Shown here piece after piece: positions 48,001 to 60,683 of a stretch of 64,000 bases of DNA. The stretch is taken from positions 1,012,399-1,076,398 of the forward strand of contig NGZR01000007.1 in assembly GCA_002197995.1 (NCBI GenBank), written 5' to 3'. Each line of letters starts with the position of its first letter. The stretch's first letter is position 1. The DNA comes from Gaeumannomyces sp. JS-464. Lineage: Eukaryota > Ascomycota > Sordariomycetes > Magnaporthales > Magnaporthaceae. The notes beneath the pieces are model-generated. The model did no database searches. It was not told the DNA's origin and saw only the letters and a program-made list of their open reading frames with translations. A program made the position numbers and the translations under genes.

Positions 48001-51000
48001 GGGTGTGCGTGCCTGCACCATCGACCTCCGCAAGGCAGTGGAACGTCAACCACATGACCCACCCCTCCCTGGCGACAATGACCTTGACAAATTCTAAATC
48101 CGTGCTTCACAGCACGTCGAGAAATGGCAGACGTAAACGGCGCACTGCCGATAGGAGGGTTGCTGTGGCTTCGATACTTACCAAATTAAACCTCCACCTC
48201 CTCGGCTGAAAAAGCGCTGAATGACGGTAAAGAGACAAATGATTATGTGGGCTATTCTCGTGTTTGTGTGGACTATTCTCGTATTCTTTTGCCCTGGATG
48301 CGACGGCAGCTTTGCGCTCAAGATCGCCTGTGGAGCGAGGTAGCTGCAGTGGAGGTAGGTTGCCTTGTCCATTTTCTGGCAGCGCGCACCTCGAGGTTTT
48401 GCGCGGGGTTGGGCGATACGCTGTACGCCGAGATCAGGACTGGCCTGTGCCTGAGCTGAACGGGCCACGTGTGGAAGAAACATCAGGATCGATGGTATAT
48501 TCCGAACCGCTGTGTTACGCCCTTAAGTGGTGATAAGGCGATTGTAGCATGTGTATGTGCGCATTTGCCTTGGGGACGTGGAGGTAGCTGCTCGGTCGCT
48601 CCTAGCTTGCCATTGATTTGCCGGTTGCAAGAGGGCTGGCAGACTGCCCGCCCATGGGTCATGGAGTCTGGGGTTTCGAGCCGCCCTGGTCGACTACCGC
48701 AAGGCCGCAAAAAATTGACAAATTCGGCCTCGCGAACCCAGGCAGAGACAAAGAATACCACACCCGAACAATGCCATAGAAGCGTGCCCAGGTGTTGGTC
48801 AATCGGAGATTTTTTGGATAGACTGGCCTGGGTCCTCGACCGAGCTGTCGGCCCAGGAAACCGAAACCCAAAAGACAGACGAACCCCGCCCCCGCAGCAT
48901 AAATCGATACGTGCAGATCAGCGCACTTTTGAGGCTAGTTCCGGCCCCAGTTGGGCAGCCACTAGGAATCGCACCTGCCCTCCACCGTCTGATCTCCTTT
49001 GCTGGCAGCTTGGCTCGTGCCATTGCTGGCTGGGCCTTCGCGCCCTCATCTTCGCCTGGAGTGTCAAAGGTTAACGCTGGATCGGTTAAGCGGGCGATGA
49101 CATGGAACCTAGCTGAAATATTTGTCATGTTGCCCCTCCATCAGTCTATCATGTGTGTAGCAATTCACCACCCAGCACCGTCCAGAATGGAGGGCGAGCC
49201 GCCGGCAAGAAAGACACTAGCGACTCGGCAGCCCAAGCTCCCCACCAGAAAATGTGATGGCCCGATTTGGAAAGGGGAAGGCGCAGGTGTGGACGGACAG
49301 CTGCAGCCCTTCTCAGGGATTGACGAAAAGGGTGTCAAAACCCCACCCCTTCTCCCCTCTTTGATGCCCAGCCCGACTCCTGGTCTGCCGGAAGAAGGGA
49401 GGAAAGAAAATGGTAGAGAAAAAACCGTGCCCCACCAGCGAGGGGACAACCCAATCTGGGCTGCAAACTCAATCTGTTGATCGAATCTGGTTTCCATTCG
49501 TGAGAGGGCTTGGTGTGCTTCCATTTGACGGTACGGCGAGATGGCAGGATCCTTCCGCTAAAGAAATGACCTGGGGAGTATACCGTTAAAGATCAAATAC
49601 CTATCTTGGCGGCCAAACGGGTTTGCATGGGGGTTTAATGCAATGTCTCGGCCCACCTGCCATGTATTCTGCAGGTACGACATCAAGCAGGGACATGCTC
49701 GCCGCCTGATGCTAACTGACGGGGAGAAAGACGCGGAGCGTTAGTTTGCCCGTAGCCGTATTTCTAGGCTTATACTTCACTGCCTTTCGTATTAAGTAGC
49801 ATGCATTGGCACAGTCCCAGCCCGATTTAGTCGGGCTATTAGCGCGTATCTACCCGGCCTTTATCATTTGGACATCCGGGGTTCCTCGTCATTCGATTGA
49901 GCCTGGAACCGGAGCCGCCCCCTTGCCGGCCCGCTGCTCAGCTGCCGGCCCAGACCAAAGCCGTGATTTTTCCACCGAGACGCGCCAAAGCTTGCCTTGG
50001 GTCCGCTTCATAAGAATACTCGCGAGATTGCAAATGACGGCAGTTGAGAATACAATTTTTTTTCTCTTTCTTATATGCGATAAACGGAGGGAGATCTTCG
50101 ACTTGATTGTCTTGTTATGGAGACTTCACCGGACAGCACACCGCATCTGGCTTGGGCTCCGAGTCCAGCTGGCCCGAGATGCCTGCCCGAACCCGGACGC
50201 CAACACCGCTGCCTTTTTTGGCTAGCTTCCCTGGTGAGTGGCAGGGCCGTTTTCTGACCGCCAAAGCAAGGGTGGTGAAAATAACCCCACAGACAACTCA
50301 TAAACGATAATATCTCGATGGCGCCAATTATGCCGCCAATGGATTTTCTTCCTTTCACTGGAGACCGTCGAAGATCTTCGTTCAGCCTGGCTAGAACATT
50401 GCCCGCATGGGTGAAATCCCATGCTTGATGATCCAACGTGGGTGAGCGAGTCCACGACCATGGATGGGCGAGGTATCCCCCGGCCCAATGCCGAACCACT
50501 CATGCCACTCTCCAGTCCTGCTCCAGGATGGAAGCCATCGACCTCCGCAAGGGTCTTTTGGGGTTGAGGGGATCTTTCCCTAAACTGGCGATTTTGACAC
50601 AAAAATCTGCTATCGAAAACCCCCAACCCAACGTCCGCATAGCAGGGGCCCGCCCTTGTCAGCGATTCGGCCGAATTGACAAGCGGAGGCGCCATTTTTC
50701 TTTATTCCTTCTCTTACTCGTGACGATTTGTTCCCTTCTTGTTTGCTTTCTACTTGCCTGGTATGTCGACATATTTTACTATTCGAACCCCTTTTTTCTT
50801 CTTCTTTTTTTCTTTCTTTTTTTCCCTTTTCTTCCCCGAATGATCCATGTCGTTGGCAAATTTGAAACAAGAGCACCCATCTCATCTCCATGTGCGCACC
50901 GGCGACCGCAAGCGACCGGCAGTGGAATTAGAAACTGGCTGGGCACAGACGCCGGGCAATTTCGCCGGGGTGGGGAGGCAGGGCCCAGGCCGGCGCCAGG

Positions 51001-51435
51001 TGACATCGACAACACCCTTTAAGAACATCGTTGTGAATCCGGCTCTGCTTCCAATGACAGCCCGGGCGAGTCTAAATAGATTGACCTCACTGCAGCGTTT
51101 GACTGATATTCTCGGGTGCATGGCAATATCGGCTGGCTCTCCCAATCTGGACGCTGGTCTCTTCCCATTTTCTTTTTTTGGACCCTGACCCATTTTATGT
51201 CGGCTGGTGGCAGAGAGGCGGTATCACAGCACAGCGGCCGCATTTTTTTGATACTTGGCTGTCCGGCCATCAGCTGCAAGTCACCGAGCCGGGGCCCTTC
51301 TCCCGCCGCTCCACTAGAATGCAACTTCAAGGTCATGGTAACTTGTATGTAGGCCCCAGCCGCTATCCCAACAAAATGCAGCCGAGATCAAAGGTCGATT
51401 CCATCGAGGTTCAAGAACCCGCCGCATTTGATTGC

Positions 51436-51477
<42 letters not shown>

Positions 51478-53900
51478 TCTTTGCAGCGAGTCCTTTTGCT
51501 TCGACGTGGTAATAGAGATAGGCTGGTGTGGCGGCGGGCGGGAACACCACACCGTTTTCGTTGTTTGACGGGATGAATGTGCCACACCCCCTGCGGGCCG
51601 CCCGTGCACCACCATCTCAGTTCATCTGGTCCAATCCATGTCGCCTGTCGGTCTGATGGGTCGGAACCGTCCCGTTTCAATAGCATCAACGATCCCAAGA
51701 ATAATGGAGGGCGAAGAAACGAGAGGGAGGATAAAAAATAACCGTAGGTCGTCTGATAGATTGGACTTCATCCCCAATCATTGCCGCTAGCCTTGGGTAC
51801 CAAAAATTGTCGAAGCCGCGTGGCAGGTTGGGCTACACCTTGTTAGTGCAATCCTGACGTGACTCTCGTTCTGTCCTGTCAAAAGAACCGATATTGAGCT
51901 TATTTGATGAGCTTTACCCAGTTCGATTTTCGCCGCATGTGCCAAGAGTCGCCGGGTTTCCAGACTCGTGAAGCTAAGCGAATCGTGCCCTTGACGGCTG
52001 GCCTTAGCGTTCCTCTGAAGGAGAGCGAGAGGGTGCGCTGTCGTCAGTTCGAGGCATGCTCGCCTCGGGCAGGGTGCAGAATAGGTGTGAAGGGTCTGCC
52101 CCTCAACGTCAATTGGAAATACTTCCCTGCTTGGTTTGGTTCCTGCTGCTTCTTCCTCTTCTTCCTTTTTTTCTTCCCAGACCCATGCACGCCTGATGGG
52201 GCCCTGGCGGGATATGCCAAGGTCCGTCCGGCGCGGAGGACCCTCGGGAATGCTCAACTGTTTATGCGCCGCCCCGTCGCGCACAGACAAATGTGGCTCT
52301 TTGCCAGCGCGCCGCATAACGGCCACCCAGCTTCCTTCTCTCCGGCTCTGCACAACCACCGCGCGCTCCCTCTGGCGCGATCTCGTCGGCGAACTATAGC
52401 ACTGCGCTCATAATGTCTCGTCAGCCGTCCTGCAATCTTGTGGCTGGTGGACATTGTGCCGTCTCCGCCAGGAGTGGAGTTGGCGCTCTTTTCCTTCGTC
52501 CTTCCATAAGCTTGGGTCGCAATCTGGACGGCTGGTGATTTCGGCGCGCGCATTGCGACTGGCAGCCGAGGCTGGGAGAGCCCAGGTCGGATCCCGTCTT
52601 GACAGCGGATGACAGGCGAGGACACCCTGGGTCGAGCCAGACACGCGAGAAGCCCCCGAAGCGACATGTCTACGTAGCCTGGATCCGTCGTGGCTGGCCC
52701 GGGTACGGGGTACCTCGCGTCCCCTGTCCTGGACTTTCTGCCACGGATGGAGCCCGCGACTTTCTTCCACCTCCACCTCCACTCTCGACTCCTTCACTTT
52801 CCGCACACCGCACCCCCCTTGGTCCCCACCAAGTCTGCATATAGGGTGGAGCCGGCCGGCCAACCGAACATCGCTCTGTGACTAGCGCAACGGCACAAGA
52901 AAGAAAGCCAACTGGAACCCGTCCTTTGCCTGCCCACGACCGTTTCCGGGCCGGCAAAGGACCACCAGGAGAGGGAAAAAGCAAGATAACACAGGATGAA
53001 CTGCAGCCTACTGCAGGCAGGCAGAACATCGTCACACGCCGCCTAGCACCGCAAACGCCTCCGTTTGAAGGAGGCCGGGGCTAAAGGAGTAAAACCAAAG
53101 CAGACGATGCAGCCCGTTCCGGCAGAAACGCAGACGTCGTGCCCACATGGGTGCTGAATCACCCCAGCCTATCCCCTCCATTATGCTCAGCGCAGGCCGG
53201 CCTGGCACACCAATGCACGGCGCGTAGGGCTCACCCCGTACGTGTGCCTGCCCGTGCGCAAGTGCACGCATCACGCACAGTGACACCCACCTTCGGTATC
53301 TGTCTCGTTGTGCCCGTCGTGCCCGTCTCCATCAATCCCTTGCCTGGGCAGTAATGCTACATGCAGTAAACAGCACAAGGACAAAAACTGGGACGTCTGA
53401 CCGCACGGGGGCGGTCGATGTTTGCCCGCCGTGGGTCCTTGCACATAGCGGAGGAGCGGCGATGGGGTGCCATGCCCACCAGCCCACCCACCTCTTGGGC
53501 CAGGGATCCCGTAGGCAATCTACGCATACTAGTACAAGCCGAAAAAAAGCTACCGCCTACCCTGGCACTGGCACGCTTTGCCGAAGCCCTGGGCCGGCCT
53601 GGCTCCATGCCCTGCACACTCGCTGCACATCTGCAGGACTGCCCAGATCAGCCAGGAGGGTAGGCACAGAGGTGTGTGGGCACGCAACATGAGCACACAC
53701 ACACACATACAGAGTCGCGCCAGCAGGGCCAGCAGGGTAGGTAGGTATGCGGCGGGCGGGCAGGTGTAGGTGTACTGTAAATATGCACATCCTTCTTACC
53801 CGCACACAGAGGTCGTACACAAAGTTGGCCGGCCACACCAGTAGGCGTATGCTTGTAAAGGGCGTGCACCTTGGCTCTCCCCCTGCCTATACACCTCACA
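48001..53900. other. Gene desert, part 3
   Basis: No supportable gene. Holds T35 at 51440-51474, CT-rich tracts at about 50.69-50.83 and 52.15-52.18 kb, and a (CA)n run at about 53694-53707. All ORFs are short, overlapping and without motifs. Confidence 0.5.
51440..51474. repeat. T35 homopolymer
   Basis: 35 consecutive T in the gene desert, followed by gcttctttgcagc. Confidence 0.9.
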
Positions 53901-56900
53901 TCTGATGTTCATAAGCACCAGCCCCAGCTTGCCAGGCAGGCAAAGAGAGCGCAGGCGGGCCGGGGGCCATGCGAATGCCCACCCCCAGCAGACAGACATC
54001 ATCGTCCGCTATCGAATAGTGCGCCGGCTTCCGACTGGGTGCTTGTGCTGGGTTTCAATCATAACAGCTCCAGTCTCGATACCACACGGCTCACCTTCTC
54101 GACTGGTATAACCACCGGCTCTCCCCGGTCTGCCTCCTCCCCGCCCTTTTTTCTCCCATCCCATCTTTGCCCATCCCAACGCCAATCCTCCATCGTGTGA
54201 CCGGTTCCCGAAAATCCCTCCTTGGAACCGTCCGCTTTGCCCGCGAATATCAGACGCGGCATTGTCCTGCGCTTCCCGCCCTGCGCGCCGCTCGCCTTGT
54301 CGTGTCCTGCTCGTTCCTGGCGGCGCACCCCCCTCGTCCAACATCACACCGAATCTTGTGAAACCCGGGTTGCTCAATTCGGCAGCAGACGGCACCTTGA
54401 CAGCCGCGGGTCAGGTCCTCGGGAAACCGCCGAACAAGCAGTGCCCTTTCGACGCATCACACCACCCACCGCCTGCCATACGCCCCCTTGACGCGAGCCC
54501 TCCGCAGAGCAAGAAAAAGAAAAAGAAAAAAGCAAGGAGACCAAGCGAGCGACTTGCCGCCTTCTGACCCGACCCGCCGCCACACTTTGAATTTTTACTC
54601 AATACGTTCCTCTTTTATTATTTCTTTGTAATCATTTTTTTCTTCTTTTTTTTCCCGCTCGCTTCCCTTTGTGGCCGCATCCTCGCCTTGCCTCGTCTCG
54701 CCTCGGCCGCTTCGCTTGGTTTACCGCTTGAGAACGAAGTCTTGCTAGCCCGCACCCAGCGAGCCCGAAGCGAGGAAGCTCCCTCCACCGCCGAATCCCC
54801 GGTGAATCCGCGGCATTGGGTCCATGGGTCTCGTCTGACGACGTGCAAAGAGGGGGATCTTTCTGGGTATCTGCCATTCTCTGCCAGGACCTTGCTGGGT
54901 GGGAAACTGAGCCCTGAAGGACTGGAGCGGGCCCGGGAGAGAGCGCCTGAAAGCGGCTTTGCGCCAAGGGGATCATCCCGTCAAACCCTCACACCCACAG
55001 ACTTGGACCAAAGTACCGACGCAGCTAGCGAGCGCTCGTCATCGCGGGGCCGCACAGAGCTTCAAGGCCATTCCTGACGGTGTCACCGAGGCGCATTGGT
55101 GTGCGCGCAGCTGTCTAACCTCTGTCTACAGCTTGTCTGGCGCGGCCAAGCATCACGAAGCAGCGCCGGCAAGAACAAACGACATCATCGGCCCTCCCAG
55201 AACAAATCACCGCGCATAACAGGCCTGGACAGGCGAAGGAGCGCCCGAAAGAACACAAGACGCTGTTTTTGTTGAGGAGACAGTGCGGGGCTGGAAAACG
55301 ACTCTGCGACGAGGCATCATTACTTGGCGAGCAGCCGACATCATCGCGGGCCGCATCCCCTACCCCGAACAGCGCCACGCCCGACTCTAACCTTTCCTGA
55401 TTCGATCTGCCCGCGATCAGTGGATCTTCGGCTTGAGGGGAGGAGACGAGCGAAGACGCGGTTCCTGCGGCCTACCACCACTGCGCAGGGGGAGTGTATG
55501 CTTGGTCTAGAAGCGCCGGATTTGCAGGGAAGGGGGATCGTTTTTCGCGGCATCCCCACACCGTTCAGGCACGCCTCGAGCCTCCCGGCCGTTTGCCACC
55601 CGCCCGCCTGAACAAGCGCTCTAGAGCACGTCTTTGAGTCCTGAGAGCGCAAGCAGACAGCAAGCGCCTGCTACGAGCCTGGCCCCGCCCGTGTTGGAGT
55701 CTTGTTTACTGAGTCTGGTACCGGGCCGTCTTACTGCAGCCATCCACAGCACTGCGCACACCCCCTCCTCCTGCTCGTCCAAGACCCGGCCCTGTGAGGG
55801 GAACAGCTCGCGCCACCACCACAACTGCCATCGTCACCATCTGCCTTCCCACAGCACAGGCAGCGGCCCACCCATCCCAGCCAGAACCTCACCACTTGCT
55901 TCCACGCCACCTCCTGGCCTTGGGCAGCCCACCCATCTTCCTGCACCCACACTCCCTGGCTTCTCGACCCCTACCAGTCGGAGCCACACCCTGCCGTGGC
56001 CTGCCCCTGTCAACCGGCCCCGCCCTAGCTTCGTTGAGCTGGCGGACCTGGCCTCTGTGGCCCTGCCGACACCCCTTTACAGCCGTGGCCCTATAACAAT
56101 CATATAATATATCGGCCGACGGTCCCCCTGCCCCTCCGCTCAAAGCCAACCAACCTCGTTCGGATACCTGCCTACACCTACTTGGCTACCTACCCACGCA
56201 CTCAATCCCTGGTCCACACGGAACATATCAAGATCTTGTGCCATCGGCATCAGCCCGGCCCTCACGTTGCTGCCGACTCCAGCTCGCATCACCCGTCTAT
56301 CTCTCCCAGCCGAGAGGAGGGGAAGTCAAGAGAGGAGACGGCAAGCACCCCGCCCGGAGCACTCTCGCTCCCTCTGCAGATCAGATCGCCTTGTCCCATC
56401 GTCCCTTAATCCGAGGACCATTGGTACGCTGCCGCGACCCGCCGGCCCAGATCAGACGAGGAAGGTGCGTGGTTGAAAACTTCGGACGGCAGGTGCGCTT
56501 TCCACTTTCGCTGCGAGCCGCCATCCCAATCTGGAAGAGAGGCAAGGCGCCCTTGCACCTCCCCCATTTTCTGGACAGCGAGGATTGGCGCACGCACAAC
56601 CGAGATCGCCTCTTCAAGCTCGCTCGGGTGCGTCGGTTGTGTCTGTGCATGATCGCGTCTCATCAACCCGCGTGGCTCCGCTGCTAGAAGCTTTTCTTGT
56701 CGGGTGCAACTACAAGAGCTGAGCCTCCACCACATCGAGGTTACCTTGCGCCTCGAAGCAAGAGCACGATATTTTCCTCACAACTCCTCCACTGCATCGC
56801 ACTGCCGACTCCATCCTCCTAGTGGCTGCGCGCAAATCTTCCACTCCATCACGCCACAGATAACTCTTCTCTCCACCACCCCATAATCTCCCAAAGGACC

Positions 56901-57205
56901 GACGAAGCATCCAGCGGGTAGCACCTTTAGGGTTTCTGCGCCGAGACACGAACCGAAAAAAAAAAGCGAATATTGGACCACCAGCCGGGCACTGAAGGAT
57001 GATTTGGGACCGCTAGAAGCAGCCATCCCAGCATTTATTACCCACGCCTCCTCCTGAGACCCCAGTTGCGACGAACCAAGAGATATTTTGGTTCAGCGGA
57101 ATCCAACCCTCTGTCGCGCTCCTCCCCGACAGCCCCTTCAGCAACCCACGGTTCGACTAGGAACCTTCGCCGTCATCACAGTCTTGGCAGTCAGAAGTCG
57201 CCCCT
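53901..57205. other. Pyrimidine- and CA-rich region upstream of the velvet gene
   Basis: 3.3 kb of C-rich, purine-poor plus-strand sequence (many ccacc, ctccc, caccac runs), unlike the desert to its left. Such composition is usual for long 5' leaders of fungal developmental regulators. ORFs such as 55634-56107 read as low-complexity Pro/Ser/His/Thr sequence and are probably leader shadows. Confidence 0.45.
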
Positions 57206-58943
57206 ATGACGCTAGAAGCAAATTACCCCATACCAACCAGCTACCCGGCGCAGTCCAGCTACTCAATGCCGACCACAGAAGCCTTGCCGAGCAGGTCACT
57301 CATGATTGGCGCCCCGTACGGCGACCCGCAGCTGGCGGAAACGCCCATCGAGGAGATCGATAATGGCTACACGTTGACGATACGACAGCAGCCAAAGCAT
57401 GCCCGGGTTGCCCTGGGCAAGGAAAAGGGTAGGTGCTGCCTAGCTCCCGTCGGACGCGCTTTTCTGGGGTGCTGCTTTTGCTAACAAATGGGACCTATGG
57501 TCTAACGAATCTAGACCGGAAGCCTATCGATCCTCCACCAATCGTCCAGCTTAGGAGGTCGCTGCGTAAAGATCCCATCAAAACTTCCTGCATAGTAAGT
57601 GGTGTTCTCTCCGTGTCTTGATACTCTCTCGTGTAAGCGTCAGGGTAGCTAACTCCAGAACAGGCCCATATTACTTCATGACGTGCAGATTAATAGCCGC
57701 CGATGACCAGAGCGAAGAGCCGTCGTCTAAGAGTCTGCTAGGGACACTGGTGTCGTCCCTCCATCGTCTGAGGGATAGTGATAACCAGGACGGCGGCTTC
57801 TTTGTATTTGGGGATCTGTCGGTTCGGGAAGAGGGCACCTTCAGGCTCATGTTTTCGCTCTTCGACCTCAACCGCGCCGAGTACGATAATGTCGCAACTG
57901 CAGTCACAGCCCCGTTTACTGTCCATCCGGCCAAGAGCTTCCCCGGAATGACCGAGTCGACTTTTCTGACCCGGTCGTTCAGTGACCAAGGCGTCAGGTT
58001 ACGGCTGAGGAAGGACTCGCGGACTATGACGACGCGAAAGAGAAACCACCAGCACGCCGAGGTTGCGCGCAAACATTCGGACTGGGACAAGCAGCAACAA
58101 GACCCCTCTCGCCAGAACAGCATCATCGAGGGCCAAATAACGCCCACTGAGCGGACTATGGGGTCCTTCCCAAGCGCCGGCGGTTATTATGACCAGACTT
58201 CGCACCGAGGACACTACGCAGATAGCTACCCACCGGACCCGTCTTACTACGGATCAGAGGGCACCGTCAAGCGGATGCGCTATTCGATGCCCAGCAACGA
58301 GGTCTCACAGTCCCCGACATATCTCGGGGCGCATGACATGGGCCACAGCTTCGTGTCTGGAAGGAGTCCGTTCAGCAATGAGACTGGCGGTGAGCCCCCT
58401 AGGAAGGTGATGCGTCCCAGCCTTTCCGGATCTGGCAGCGACGCCAATCCGTCGCCGACGTTCCTCACCTCACGCCACCCGGCTATAACAGGCAGCGAGG
58501 TGACACAATCGCCAACAACCTACATGACGTCGCGCCAGCCTGGCATCCCCGGCAGCGAGGTGACCCAGTCAGCAGGATACCAGTCGACCCCGTATCTGTC
58601 GCCGCAAGATCTAGGCCACAGCTACGGCGCGGCATCACGACCAGGCTTCTCGCCGGACACGGGAGTCGCGCCGACCTCCCTCCCGCCGCCGCCACCGACG
58701 ACGACAACAGCCACTGCAACCGGACCGGCCTCAGTGGCGCATGACCTAACGCCAACCTTCGCCTCGGCACGCTCGCCATACTCGACGGACCCCGTCCCTG
58801 TTTCGCTGCCATTGCCGAACACGACGACTGCATCCACGATGCCGCCGTTGACGATGAGCCACGGATACCAGGCACACCCAAGCTACCCTCCACATCGCAT
58901 AAACACTCAACTCGGCAGCCAGGAAGTTAAGGGCTGGTGGTGA
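57206..58943 (+). CDS. Velvet-domain regulator, VosA-like
   Basis: Fungal developmental and secondary-metabolism regulator with a velvet DNA-binding/dimerisation domain. Model: join(57206..57428, 57515..57594, 57664..58943), about 527 aa. Domain signs: NGYTLTIRQQPKHARVALGK, EKDRKPIDPPPIVQL across the first junction, PYYFMTCRLIAADD, LVSSLHRLRDSDNQDGGFFV, SVREEGTFRLMFSLFDL, FPGMTESTFLTRSFSDQG and the basic RLRLRKDSRTMTTRKR, a likely nuclear signal. The tail (about 280 aa) is disordered with imperfect repeats around TSRxPxIxGSEVTQS. One C is missing in ccc 57584-57586: exon 2 must read HQNFLHS before PYYFM. With it the length is 528 codons. The GTLVSSLHRL...DGGFFVFGDLS pattern favours VosA; VelC is the alternative. 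Confidence 0.85.
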
Positions 58944-60683
58944 AGAGTCTCTTTTTCTCTACTTTCTTTTGTTCATGTCTGGGATGGCTTTTTCCCCCAT
59001 TGTGGCGAGGATTATACATGCTTTTAAAATACCTATTGATACTTGATGTGATGATACCTTTATACCTCTTTTTTATGATTCCCCCTCCTTCCTTTCTCTT
59101 TTTTTCTGGAATTTCCTTTCTCGAGGCTGGCTTTTGTTTTCCCCTCCCACCAACTTGTTCGGATTCCCCCTTCATTCCTGGTTAGCCTTCGGTGGTATTA
59201 CTAATTAATACCTTTCGGTGTTGCCCGGCGTGACAATTCGTTTCTTTTGTTTGGCTACCCATTTCTGTTTCACTTTCGCTCTTAAACAATTGTTTGTTAG
59301 CCCAAGACCATAGCACCCTATTCCCGAACCAGATGCACACGTCATACATACCCTACATGCCATGCCCTACATACACAGCGAGTTATTATTGCTTTGGAGA
59401 AAAAGAAAAGAAACGAAAACACTTTATTCGATGCAGGCGAAGGAGAAACTGCAAGGAGCTGCAAGCTGGGACATTCGTTGACGGAATGCGAATTCGAGCT
59501 GGCGCAGCGCGGGGTTTCCTGGCTGGGTGGTCGGTCTCTTGCTTTTTGTTTTGTTATACATTATACCCCCCAAAGAACCCAAGACGCGTCTTTCTCTCGA
59601 CGGGCCGGTTAGCCATGAGAAGTACGTCAGATGTCTAGGTACAGGTAGTCAGCGAATGCATTTGATAACATTGATGTTTTTCTTCCCTTTCTGACTCTCG
59701 CTCAGCACGGCCTAGTCTGGGCCGTGGAAAGGATGTGAGTACTGGCTGGGCTGTCCGTTGGCTACAACTTTACAACTTTGGCTTTGATACCTGCCTCTCC
59801 CCAGCCAAGAATCTGACAATTGAAAGTGGTGTTGCATACCTCTGTTTCCCTTGGAAGCCAGGCCGACCGCGTGGTATGGATTGCTTTCCCATTTACTTGG
59901 CACGTCGGTGGGTGCCCTTCCTAAGACTGGAGCTCTAGACTGTCGCGTCGCAATTAGAGCTTTCCCTCCCCCTCTGTACCTACCCCAAACAGCAAAGAAT
60001 GACGTATTCTCTTGGCGTTCCAGCAGCCCCCAGTCCCGACCGTCTTGGCAATCCGCATTGACGACAAGACAGGATGGGCGACCAGCAAACGGGATACGTG
60101 TGCCCACCAGCTCCAGTGAGTGGAGGTGGCGCAAGGAGACAGCCGTGACAGGTGAGACGGCTTGACCGAAACACGTGTGCGCGATGACCAAAGGCTGGGC
60201 AGAGTCTTCCCAACCTCCATCCTCCCCCATTCCCATCTGGTCCTCCCAGATTTTTCTTTGGCCGGCCTTTAATGCACTCCTCCCCGCCCCTCGCTCTTGA
60301 CTCGGGCGCTCAAGTTGGAAAGTTGGTGGTTGGATTCTCCTCCACTTCCCCAGCCGAAGGTCTTGCCAGGATCGAAGTCTTGGCATACTGAACGAGGAAA
60401 GAATCTCGCAACCGATCCCCGCGCCGTCAAGTGCCGGCCAATACTCCCCTGGCGCCTACAGCCTGGCGTCCCGCACCGGGGAGGGAGCCCACATATAGGG
60501 ACGACTGGGAGCCCAGGTAAAGACGGCACCGCTCGCCCGTCCCGTCAGACCTGTGACCCGCACCTTGCTCTACTCCAGACGTCCTTATACCGCCCATCAC
60601 CATCGCCCCCGCCGTCATTTCTTTCTGTGCTAGTCGCGGACGGGCGCTGTCCGCAAGATCGACAGCCCCTCACTCCTGTAGCC
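58944..60683. other. Intergenic region
   Basis: 1.7 kb with a T-rich 3' flank of the velvet gene (58.95-59.3 kb) and the AA12 promoter. An acatatag string lies near 60490, about 190 bp upstream of the AA12 ATG. ORFs without motifs only. Confidence 0.5.

Noticed and set aside
55634..56107. 157-codon ORF upstream of the velvet gene
   Set aside because: Pro/Ser/Thr/His low complexity caused by the C-rich leader; no conserved features.
57566..57663. Alternative velvet intron using the gcgtaaag donor
   Set aside because: It would keep the frame without an indel but delete the conserved KDP...FLH segment of the velvet domain; the gtaagt donor at 57595 plus one missing C fits the family better.
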